From: an uncultured Anaerolineaceae bacterium
Lineage (GTDB): Bacteria > Chloroflexota > Anaerolineae > Anaerolineales > Anaerolineaceae
NCBI GenBank assembly: GCA_937907495.1
Contig: CALESS010000130.1
Location: forward strand, 1-6,727
DNA length: 6,727 nt
Direction: 5' to 3'
Below the pieces are notes generated by a model that ran no database searches, was not told the origin of the DNA, and was given only the letters and a program-made list of their open reading frames with translations. Both the position numbers and the translations under genes were made by a program. Positions 1 through 6,354 of this stretch are shown here, one piece after another (within the stretch, counting starts at the first letter, position 1; each line of letters begins with the position of its first letter).

Positions 1-768
1 ACCGCCAAACCCTATGAATACTACCGCGAGAACGTCAGCAAATCCATCGAATTGTTTCACAACCTCGACCGGCTGGGCTGCAAGCGGGTGCTGTTCAGTT
101 CCTCGGCTTCGCTGTATGACACGGTGCCGGGCTTCATGGTCAACGAGAACTCCCCCATGCGCCCGGATTGCCCGTATGCGCGCACCAAGTACATGATGGA
201 AATGGTGCTGCGGGATTTCTGCAAAGCCTACGGTATGCGCGGCATCGCCCTGCGCTACTTCAACCCGATTGGCGCCGATCCCAAGATGCGCTCCGGGCTG
301 CACGTGCGCTTCCCATCGCTGGTGGTGGGGAAGATGGTGGATACCGTGGTTGGCAAACAACCCGTTTTCGAGATCACCGGCACAGATTGGCCGACCCGGG
401 ATGGCAGCGGGGTACGCGATTACCTGCACGTCTGGGACCTGGCGCAAGCCCATGTGCTGGGCGTGACCGAGTTTGACCAGGTGTTTGAGCGCGCCGGCAA
501 CCCGGCGGATAACTACCTGGCCATCAACCTGGGCACCGGACGGGGCGTGACTGTCTTTGAACTGGTGGCGGCCTTTGAGAAAGTCTATGGCCAGCCGCTT
601 CCCAAACGCCTGGCGCCCCCCCGCCCCGGCGATGTAGCTGGAGCATTTGCCAACGCCGATACGGCCCGCCGTCTGCTGGGCTGGGAAGCCAAAATGAGCA
701 TCGAGGAATGCATCTCGGATGCCTTGAAGTGGTCAGCCAAACGAAAAGAAGTGCTGGGGTATGAATAG
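1..768 (+). CDS. galE: UDP-glucose 4-epimerase, 5'-truncated by window edge
   Basis: This is the C-terminal 255 residues of an NAD-dependent short-chain dehydrogenase/reductase-type epimerase that interconverts UDP-glucose and UDP-galactose in the cytoplasm, feeding galactose use and surface-sugar synthesis. The frame is open from base 1 and ends at TAG 766-768. Visible motifs, numbered in the fragment, are the EYYRENV helix near residue 6, SSSASLYD (33-40) matching the family SSSATVYG with its catalytic Ser, and YARTK (59-63) giving the catalytic Tyr59 and Lys63. LRYFNPIGADP and GVRDYLHVWDLA follow, both typical of GalE substrate-binding segments. About 75-85 N-terminal residues, including the GxxGxxG nucleotide-binding loop, lie outside the window, so the true start is unseen; an internal TTG at 52 is not the start. 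The LRYFNPIGADPKMRSG form resembles GalE of actinobacteria and related phyla. Asp40 replaces the usual Gly after the Tyr of SSSATVYG. Another UDP-sugar epimerase is possible but less likely. Confidence 0.93.
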   Translation, partial: TAKPYEYYRENVSKSIELFHNLDRLGCKRVLFSSSASLYDTVPGFMVNENSPMRPDCPYARTKYMMEMVLRDFCKAYGMRGIALRYFNPIGADPKMRSGLHVRFPSLVVGKMVDTVVGKQPVFEITGTDWPTRDGSGVRDYLHVWDLAQAHVLGVTEFDQVFERAGNPADNYLAINLGTGRGVTVFELVAAFEKVYGQPLPKRLAPPRPGDVAGAFANADTARRLLGWEAKMSIEECISDALKWSAKRKEVLGYE

Positions 769-799
769 ATTCTAAGAGCAGAGAAATTCTATGAAATTG

Positions 800-827
800 A
801 ACGGGCTGGTCGGTTGACCGGCCCGTT
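800..827. terminator. Probable bidirectional terminator hairpin between convergent genes
   Basis: A 12-bp stem (arms 800-811 and 816-827, one G-T wobble) closes a GGTT tetraloop. It lies 31 bases after the galE stop and 10 bases after the stop of the oppositely oriented rtcB gene. Neither side has a clean run of T. In the - direction the stem is followed by a moderately T-rich stretch (CAATTTCATAGAATTTC), and in the + direction by CATTCGTTTAATC. Position and strength fit a shared transcription end for both convergent units; the lack of a perfect T tract keeps the call below certainty. Confidence 0.7.
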
Positions 828-837
828 GGCCATTCGT

Positions 838-2100
838 TTAATCCCCATCATCGGAGGGGCCGCCCATGACCACAATGGCGGGCTGCAAACGGGCGATGCT
901 GCGCACCAGCACCCCTTCCTGCAATTGCATGACGCGCTCGATATCCTTGTAGGCAGCGTAGGTTTCATCCGGCGCCACGCCAATCGCCAAAATATCTCGC
1001 TGGCGCATGTGGCGCTCAAAGGCTGCCGCATCAAACTGGGCGCGCGAGGCAGTGCGCGAGCGCAGCCTGCCAGCGCCATGGCTGGAGGAATTCAAGCCCT
1101 CGGCGTTGCCCAACCCTTCCACCAGGTAACTGGGTGTGCCCGAAGATCCGGGGATGATCCCCACCCGCCCCTGCTCCGCCGGGGTGGCACCCTTGCGATG
1201 CACCACCAACCCGCCCTCCAGGAAGGCGAAATTGTGGTGATTTTCCCAGCGGGCAATCGAACGCAATCCGCTGCGCGCTATAAAATGATCGTGGATCAGG
1301 TGGTGGTTGGCCTGTGCGTAACGGCCCATGAGCTGCATCACCTGCCAATATTCCTGCCCGGCGCCGGAGCGCATGGAGAGCCATTCATATCCGCCGGGGA
1401 TGCCGCTGGCGATCTTCCGGGTCTCAGCGGCAGCCAGCTTCTGGTAGATGTGGGCCAGTTTATTGCCCACCCCGCGCGAGCCGGAATGGGTCATGATCGC
1501 CACAAAGCGGGAACCCACCGGCAGGGGCATCCATTCGGCTTCTGCCAACACCTCACCGATGACACAATCGAAGAAGTGATTGCCGCCGCCCGAAGAGCCA
1601 AGCTGCTCACCGGCCAATGAATGCAGCGCTCGCAGGGAGGGAATCTCTTTCCAGAGGGGGTCCTCCATCACCGGGTGCTGGCGCCGCTCCTGCCCCCGGA
1701 AACCCGAACCCAGCCCAAAGCTGGAGACCCCCTGCATGTCGCTGGCGATTTGTTGCCGGTTTTGCAGCAGTTCGGAGGGGGTTAAATCCAGCAGGCTGAG
1801 GGTCATGCGGCAAGCGATATCATAGCCGACGAAGGATGGACTGACGGCATCCTCAAGGGCAATCACCCCGCCAATCGGCAGGGCATAGCCGGGGTGACCA
1901 TCCGGCATCACTGCCGCCTTCACCGCCACCGGCAGGCTGGCGGCCTTGTGGATCTGCTCCAGGACGGCGGAGTCGAAATCCAGCCCCGGTTCGCCAAAGA
2001 AAGCCACCGGAATCGGAGTGCTCCGGGGTGGCAGCCGGGAGTCCGCAGTGCGGCTCTCAGCCTGTAAATCTATCAGCGGGCGGCGCTTCTTTTTACTCAC
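838..2100 (-). CDS. rtcB: RtcB-family RNA ligase, divergent guanine pocket
   Basis: RtcB enzymes join RNA 2',3'-cyclic-phosphate or 3'-phosphate ends to 5'-OH ends using GTP and Mn2+, in tRNA splicing or RNA repair in the cytoplasm. The product is 420 residues, within the family range. Motifs in order: MPDGHPGYALPIGGV (65-79), VGYDIAC (91-97), GGGNHF (171-176), THSGSRGVG (204-212), ENHHNF (286-291), HRKGAT (301-306), PGSSGTPSY (317-325), SHGAGR (340-345), YKDIERVM (384-391). The expected Mn ligands are all present (Asp94, Cys97, His175, His205, His289), as is the guanylylated nucleophile His341. Differences from classic RtcB are Asp178 where Glu follows NHF/NHFx, Arg98 after the metal Cys where Gly is usual, and Met412 in place of the near-terminal Lys, followed by eight extra residues. 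The start is GTG at 2100: an in-frame stop lies three codons upstream, and the Shine-Dalgarno sequence is weak. It is last in the - strand operon, 36 bases after the epimerase-like gene. Family assignment is secure; ligase activity is inferred. Confidence 0.92.
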   Translation of the reverse strand: MSKKKRRPLIDLQAESRTADSRLPPRSTPIPVAFFGEPGLDFDSAVLEQIHKAASLPVAVKAAVMPDGHPGYALPIGGVIALEDAVSPSFVGYDIACRMTLSLLDLTPSELLQNRQQIASDMQGVSSFGLGSGFRGQERRQHPVMEDPLWKEIPSLRALHSLAGEQLGSSGGGNHFFDCVIGEVLAEAEWMPLPVGSRFVAIMTHSGSRGVGNKLAHIYQKLAAAETRKIASGIPGGYEWLSMRSGAGQEYWQVMQLMGRYAQANHHLIHDHFIARSGLRSIARWENHHNFAFLEGGLVVHRKGATPAEQGRVGIIPGSSGTPSYLVEGLGNAEGLNSSSHGAGRLRSRTASRAQFDAAAFERHMRQRDILAIGVAPDETYAAYKDIERVMQLQEGVLVRSIARLQPAIVVMGGPSDDGD

Positions 2101-2136
2101 TCTGTCTCAATCCAATCCCGCAGCAGCGGGGAAGTT

Positions 2137-3147
2137 CTAGCGTTGAATGCCAATCCCTGGCTGAGCGGGCAGGGTAAGGGTGGCATGTTCGTCATATTCC
2201 ACGCCCTTGAAGGGATTGTTGCTGATCAAGAGCGGGGCATCCAGGTCCAGCCACTCCGCCGCGCCACCCAGGTGGGCCACTGCTGTCACGCCGATGGAAG
2301 TCTCCATAAAGCTGCCCAGCAGGATGCGCAGGCCTTCCTGGCGGGCCAACTTCAGCACCTTGAGCGTGGGAATCAGGCCGCCCGATTTGCCCAGCTTCAA
2401 TTTAAGCCCCGCCACCCCGGAAGCCGCCAGGCGTTTGATCTCCTCCTCGGATTGCACGGATTCATCGGCCACTATCGGGATCGCGGTTTGTTTTTGCAGC
2501 CAACCCAGTCCGCCAATATCCTCTTTCACCAGCGGCTGCTCCAGCAATTCCAACCCCAACCCTTCCAATTTCCCCAGCCATTCCAATGCCTTCTGGCGGT
2601 TCCAACTGGCGTTGGCATCCACCCGCAGGCGGACATCCGGGCGGGCGGTGCGGATGGCATTCAAGCGGGCCAGGTCATCCCCCGTACCGATCCTAACCTT
2701 GAGGATCGGGAATGCGGCCAGGTCCAGGGCCATTTCGGCCATCGTCTCGGGGGTATCGCTGGGCAGGGTGTAAGAGGTGGGTCTGGCTTGCGGTGCAGGC
2801 GGTCCAAGCATCTTATAAAGCGGCTGACCCGCCTTGCGGGCAATTCGGTCGCAACAGGCCAGGTCCATGGCGGCGCGGGCAGGCGCCGGCCCATCCGAGC
2901 CGACCCAGGATTCCACATCCTGCAGGTCCTCCGGCGGTCGGCGTTTGGTGCGCAGCAGGCGATCCCAGTAACCGGTCATGGCACTGGTGTCCGATTTGTA
3001 ATAGGCAGGAATGGCCGCCTCTCCCCAACCGGCATCGCCATCCAGCTTCATCCAAAACGTTTGAAAAGTTTCCACTGCCCCGCTGGCACGCTGGCGGGGG
3101 GTATTCAGGATCAGGTTAATTTTTTCCCAGGCAAACAATGGTGGCAT
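2137..3147 (-). CDS. Enolase-superfamily enzyme, dipeptide epimerase-like, with KxR motif
   Basis: This is a 336-residue member of the muconate-lactonizing subgroup of the enolase superfamily (TIM-barrel with an alpha+beta capping domain). The three Mg2+ ligands are visible as Asp177 (RVDANAS), Glu203 (LLEQPL) and Asp228 (ADESV), with one catalytic Lys at 251 (LKLKLGK). Near the C-terminus, DLDAP (Asp301, Asp303) matches the DxD pair that holds the substrate amino group in L-Ala-D/L-Glu dipeptide epimerases and favours that function over o-succinylbenzoate synthase. Such enzymes convert L-Ala-D-Glu from murein turnover to L-Ala-L-Glu, which suits the PBP gene upstream. The oddity is LKVRIG (149-154): the usual KxK reads KVR, so Arg152 (codon AGG, bases 2692-2694) replaces the other acid/base Lys. 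The ATG at 3147 is chosen because GGAGG lies five bases upstream; a TTG four codons earlier overlaps that site. Cycloisomerase, OSBS or N-acylamino-acid racemase functions remain possible. Confidence 0.87.
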   Translation of the reverse strand: MPPLFAWEKINLILNTPRQRASGAVETFQTFWMKLDGDAGWGEAAIPAYYKSDTSAMTGYWDRLLRTKRRPPEDLQDVESWVGSDGPAPARAAMDLACCDRIARKAGQPLYKMLGPPAPQARPTSYTLPSDTPETMAEMALDLAAFPILKVRIGTGDDLARLNAIRTARPDVRLRVDANASWNRQKALEWLGKLEGLGLELLEQPLVKEDIGGLGWLQKQTAIPIVADESVQSEEEIKRLAASGVAGLKLKLGKSGGLIPTLKVLKLARQEGLRILLGSFMETSIGVTAVAHLGGAAEWLDLDAPLLISNNPFKGVEYDEHATLTLPAQPGIGIQR

Positions 3148-3152
3148 CGGTC

Positions 3153-3157
3153 CCTCC
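3153..3157 (-). promoter_or_regulatory. Shine-Dalgarno site that fixes the epimerase-like gene start
   Basis: Read on the - strand, GGAGG lies five bases before the ATG at 3147. The alternative in-frame TTG at 3159 overlaps this site and so would lack its own ribosome-binding sequence. This supports the shorter 336-residue product. Confidence 0.75.
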
Positions 3158-3210
3158 AACCCTGCACGCCAGGGGTGATAAAACCCCGGGTGTGAGGTAA
3201 ACCAGGCCCA

Positions 3211-4122
3211 TCAATCCTCGCGGCCAAAGCGCAAGCGCAGGTAAGATTGATATCGCTCGGCGTCCACCTCTCCGGCTGCCACCGCTTGACGGATGGCGCA
3301 GCCGGGTTCGTTCTGGTGGGTACAATCATTAAACTGGCAATCTGCCACCCGCTCTCGCAGTTCGGGGAAGTAGCCGTCCAACTCCTCAGGCTCGGTATCC
3401 CATAACACCAGGGAGCGCAAGCCCGGCAGATCGGCAACGAAGCCCCCTTCTTCCAGGGGAAACATCTCCCGCACCACGGTGGTATGGCGGCCTTTGGCGT
3501 TATACTGGCTGACTTCGCGCACGGCCAGGCCCAATTGGGGTTGAATAGCGTTCAACAGGCTGGATTTCCCTACCCCGGAAGGCCCGGCCAGGCCGCTGAT
3601 TTTCCCTTTCAAAACCGCCCGCATCTGTTCCAACCCCAAGCTCTGCTTAACGGAGGTGAAGAGCACGTGGTACCCCAGGCGTTCGTAAACGCCAAAGCGC
3701 TCCCGGGCCACATCCAGCCCGACCAGGTCGGTTTTGTTGAAGACAATGACCGGCGGAATTTCGTTCTTCTCGCAAATCACCAGGAAGCGGTCAAGCATGC
3801 GCAGGTTGGGTTCGGGCTGGGTGCAGGCAAAGACCAGCAACACCTGGTCCGGATTGGCCAGCAGGATCTGCCGGTAATCCCCGCGCGGGGTGGGGTCCAG
3901 GCGCACCAGGGCATGATGATGCGGCTCGATTTCCTCGATCATCCCCTTTCCATCCGGCTGCAGGCTGATTTTTACCCGGCTGCCGATGGCAATGATATCG
4001 CCCTGCACGGTGCGCCGCTTGAGCCGGCCGCGCAAATGGCAGGTGACCAATCCGGCATCCGTCAAGATCGTGTAGAAGCCAGATTGAAACCGAGTCACCC
4101 AGCCTTGCGTCAGCTCATCCAT
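3211..4122 (-). CDS. rsgA: Small-ribosomal-subunit biogenesis GTPase RsgA
   Basis: RsgA (YjeQ/EngC) is a cytoplasmic circularly permuted GTPase that binds the 30S subunit late in assembly and checks the decoding centre before releasing RbfA. The 303-residue length is normal. An OB-fold fills roughly residues 1-70 (LRGRLKR at 30-36, then a DIIAIGSRV strand). The GTPase motifs come in permuted order: G4 NKTD (129-132), G5 TSV (156-158), G1 GPSGVGKSS (180-188), G2 GRHTT (211-215), G3 DLPG (231-234). A C-terminal zinc module follows with Cys262, Cys267, His269 and Cys275. All key residues are present. The ATG at 4122 follows the TGA of the PBP gene by only three bases, with no good Shine-Dalgarno sequence, so translation is probably coupled to the upstream gene. 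A 63-base gap separates it from the epimerase-like gene; that gap holds only a 5-bp hairpin and the next gene's ribosome-binding site. Confidence 0.97.
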   Translation of the reverse strand: MDELTQGWVTRFQSGFYTILTDAGLVTCHLRGRLKRRTVQGDIIAIGSRVKISLQPDGKGMIEEIEPHHHALVRLDPTPRGDYRQILLANPDQVLLVFACTQPEPNLRMLDRFLVICEKNEIPPVIVFNKTDLVGLDVARERFGVYERLGYHVLFTSVKQSLGLEQMRAVLKGKISGLAGPSGVGKSSLLNAIQPQLGLAVREVSQYNAKGRHTTVVREMFPLEEGGFVADLPGLRSLVLWDTEPEELDGYFPELRERVADCQFNDCTHQNEPGCAIRQAVAAGEVDAERYQSYLRLRFGRED

Positions 4123-4125
4123 GGA

Positions 4126-6330
4126 TCACGGCTGCGGGGTTTCGGTAACTTCCGGTTTGGGTGTCTTCACCACATAGTAGGAAGATTCCCACGGGTAAAG
4201 CGGGCCCAACCGGCCATTGAAGTAGTAATCCACCAGGCGGCGGAAAATGGGGGCGGCTATTTCTGAGCCTTCCCCGGCGTTTTCGGCGAATACCACCATG
4301 GCGATATCCGGTTTATCGGCCCGCCCGGCATCGGTGTAACCGGCAAACCAGGCATGCGGATCTCCGTTGGAGGTTTGGGCTGTGCCAGTTTTGCCATACA
4401 CTGGCACCCCCACCCCCAAAAAGCGGTTGTAGGCCGTGCCGCGCTTGTTGGCTACCACCAGGCGCATCCCTTCGCGCAGGATTTCGAGGGTGGTCTCCGA
4501 AATGGGCAGTGTGCCAACGACTTGCGGTTCAAAGGAGAGGCTCGGCACTCCATCCAGGGAGGCCACTTTTTCAATCACCTGCGGGCGGTAGAGCGTGCCG
4601 CCGTTGCCCAGCGCGGCGATGAACTCTGCCACCTGCAAGGGGGTGGAAAGCATGGTGCCCTGGCCGATCGCCAACTGCACGGCCTCGCCCGGGTTGGCCG
4701 GGTCGGGCATGGCCCCCGCGGATTCATCCAACTGCTCGATGCCGGTCTTGGAACCCAATCCAAAGCCGCGGGCCATCTCTGAAACCAGGTTCGGGAACCC
4801 GTTTTTATACAGGTCCAGCCCGATATGATAAAAGTATGGGTTACAGGAGCGCATCAGCCCTTCCGGCAGGTTCAATTCACCAGAAGCCGCCACTTCCTTC
4901 TCATACGTCCAGTCGTAGAGCAAAAATCCGTCTTCGGTGAAGGTATGACCGCAGGTATAGCTTGTATCGCGCTCAAACCGACCGCTCTCCAGGGCGGCAG
5001 CCGCGGTAATGAGCTTGAAGACGGAGCCCAACGCGTAGGCAGATTGCGCCGCCCGGTTGAGCAAGGGCTGGGTCTGGGGATCCAGCAGATCGCCCAGCAG
5101 CCAACTGCTGTTGATGTTATCCACCTCGAACAGGTTGGGGTCCATGCCAGGGGAGGAAGCCATCGCCAGCACCCGCCCGGTATCCCGCTCCAGGATGACC
5201 ACCGCCCCGGTGAAATCCTGAATGGCGCGCTGGGCGGTTAATTGCAGGTTGTAATCCAGGGTGGTGTAAAGCTCCTGGGCAGGTTTGGAGGCAATATCGC
5301 TCAAGCGGTCGGTTGTGTAGCCGTTGACATCCCGCACGTAGAGCGTGAGGCCGCGCTGACCTGCCAGGTAAGGCTCGCCCCATTGCTCCAGGCCGGATTT
5401 TCCGACCTTTTCATCGCCGCGGTAACCCAGGCGCTTGTACTCCCCCAACTCTTCCAACGGAATATCTTGCACATATCCCACCACGTGCGGGCCAACACCG
5501 CCATCAAAATAATAACGGCCGCTGAAGGGGGTCATCGCCAGCCCACCCAGGGAAATGAGCAAATCCAGGTTGCTGTTGACCGCCTGGGCGCTGGCTTCCC
5601 CGACCGGGATATACCAATCTGCCCCGGCATCTTCATACAACGCGCGGATCTGCTGAGGGGTTTTACCGGTCAGATCCGAAACTTCCTCCAACAGGCGGGA
5701 TTCCATGCCTTCGGTAATCTGGCCGGGAACAATGCCCAGGGCGTAGGCATCCACCTGGGCCACCAGGGTATTCCCGTTGCGGTCGTATATGTTGCCGCGC
5801 GCCGGGATGGTGTAATTGACGGCCAGGCTGCTGCCTTCACGCAGCTCCGGCATGATCATGGTTTCATCCCATTGCAGTCGCCATTCGCCATTTTCCAGGC
5901 TGAATTTCATCAAGATTTCGCGCACGAAGTCGCCCATCAGGGCGGATTGCAGGGTCACCCGGCAATTGGCCTGCGCATCCCCCGGGTTGGTCAACTGGGT
6001 GAGTACTTCATATTTCACATTGGTCAAAGCCAGGGCATTCGCCACATCGGTATAGCTGCGGGTGAAATCCTCCAGGCTGACCGCATCCAGGGTCAGGCGG
6101 GAGAGCATGGCGTACATGGCCGGATAATCATCCTTTTGCCAGGCCTGCATGTAGGCTTCCACGGTAGTGCGCACATCCGGGGTGCGGGTCACGCTGACAT
6201 CCGGGGAGGGCAGGGTGTGGGTGGGCTGCGGAAGGGTGGGCGTTTCGCTGAGCGCTGTGGGGGTGGGACCTGTGCAGGCAGCCAGTAAAGTTATTAACAA
6301 GATCATGAAAAACCAGTGGCGGACTCTCAT
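4126..6330 (-). CDS. Class B penicillin-binding protein (transpeptidase), MecA-like lipoprotein
   Basis: A D,D-transpeptidase that cross-links peptidoglycan outside the cytoplasmic membrane; 734 residues. The N-terminus is a lipoprotein signal peptide with lipobox LAAC and Cys19 as predicted lipidation site, then a Thr/Pro-rich linker (about 20-51). Residues about 52-160 form an NTF2-like MecA_N domain: VEAYMQAW at the start and GEWRLQWDETMIMPELREG (147-165) at the end correspond closely to the same region of staphylococcal PBP2a. ARGNIYDRNG (177-186) opens the PBP dimerization domain. The transpeptidase domain (about 355-705) has SVFK (Ser436 nucleophile, Lys439), SCN (495-497) and KTGTAQ (647-652), so it should be active. 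No glycosyltransferase domain is present. The tail is again Pro/Thr-rich (KTPKPEVTETPQP). The ATG at 6330 has AGGAG nine bases upstream and gives an intact signal peptide. It lies 24 bases after maf and three before rsgA. Subclass B1 PBPs with this layout often bind beta-lactams weakly; that is not shown here. Confidence 0.94.
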   Translation of the reverse strand: MRVRHWFFMILLITLLAACTGPTPTALSETPTLPQPTHTLPSPDVSVTRTPDVRTTVEAYMQAWQKDDYPAMYAMLSRLTLDAVSLEDFTRSYTDVANALALTNVKYEVLTQLTNPGDAQANCRVTLQSALMGDFVREILMKFSLENGEWRLQWDETMIMPELREGSSLAVNYTIPARGNIYDRNGNTLVAQVDAYALGIVPGQITEGMESRLLEEVSDLTGKTPQQIRALYEDAGADWYIPVGEASAQAVNSNLDLLISLGGLAMTPFSGRYYFDGGVGPHVVGYVQDIPLEELGEYKRLGYRGDEKVGKSGLEQWGEPYLAGQRGLTLYVRDVNGYTTDRLSDIASKPAQELYTTLDYNLQLTAQRAIQDFTGAVVILERDTGRVLAMASSPGMDPNLFEVDNINSSWLLGDLLDPQTQPLLNRAAQSAYALGSVFKLITAAAALESGRFERDTSYTCGHTFTEDGFLLYDWTYEKEVAASGELNLPEGLMRSCNPYFYHIGLDLYKNGFPNLVSEMARGFGLGSKTGIEQLDESAGAMPDPANPGEAVQLAIGQGTMLSTPLQVAEFIAALGNGGTLYRPQVIEKVASLDGVPSLSFEPQVVGTLPISETTLEILREGMRLVVANKRGTAYNRFLGVGVPVYGKTGTAQTSNGDPHAWFAGYTDAGRADKPDIAMVVFAENAGEGSEIAAPIFRRLVDYYFNGRLGPLYPWESSYYVVKTPKPEVTETPQP

Positions 6331-6339
6331 GCAATCATT

Positions 6340-6344
6340 CTCCT
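6340..6344 (-). promoter_or_regulatory. Shine-Dalgarno site of the PBP gene
   Basis: Read on the - strand, AGGAG lies nine bases before the ATG at 6330, inside the short gap after the maf stop codon. It supports the start that yields the complete lipoprotein signal peptide. Confidence 0.6.
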
Positions 6345-6354
6345 AGAGCGGTCA

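Noticed and set aside
814..1620. 268-codon open frame on the + strand opposite rtcB
   Set aside because: It lies wholly antisense to a gene with clear RtcB motifs; GC-rich codon use leaves the opposite frame open, and its translation shows no recognisable domain.
2117..2130. Small hairpin (5-bp stem, 4-base loop) between the epimerase-like gene and rtcB
   Set aside because: Too short and without a T tract to call a terminator; likely chance in GC-rich DNA.
3157..3159. TTG as start of the epimerase-like gene
   Set aside because: It overlaps the GGAGG that serves the ATG at 3147 and has no ribosome-binding site of its own.
3172..3187. GGGGT/ACCCC hairpin between rsgA and the epimerase-like gene
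   Set aside because: Only 5 bp, loop of six; weak evidence for a terminator or attenuator, and the downstream gene has its own strong ribosome-binding site.
2143..3195. 350-codon open frame on the + strand opposite the epimerase-like gene
   Set aside because: Same-length shadow of a real gene; rich in Gln, His and Gly as expected of an antisense frame, with no motif.
3484..4266. 260-codon open frame on the + strand opposite rsgA
   Set aside because: Antisense to rsgA and crosses the rsgA-PBP junction; no domain visible.
5242..6288. 348-codon open frame on the + strand opposite the PBP gene
   Set aside because: Antisense to the N-terminal half of a PBP with intact motifs; composition is that of a shadow frame.
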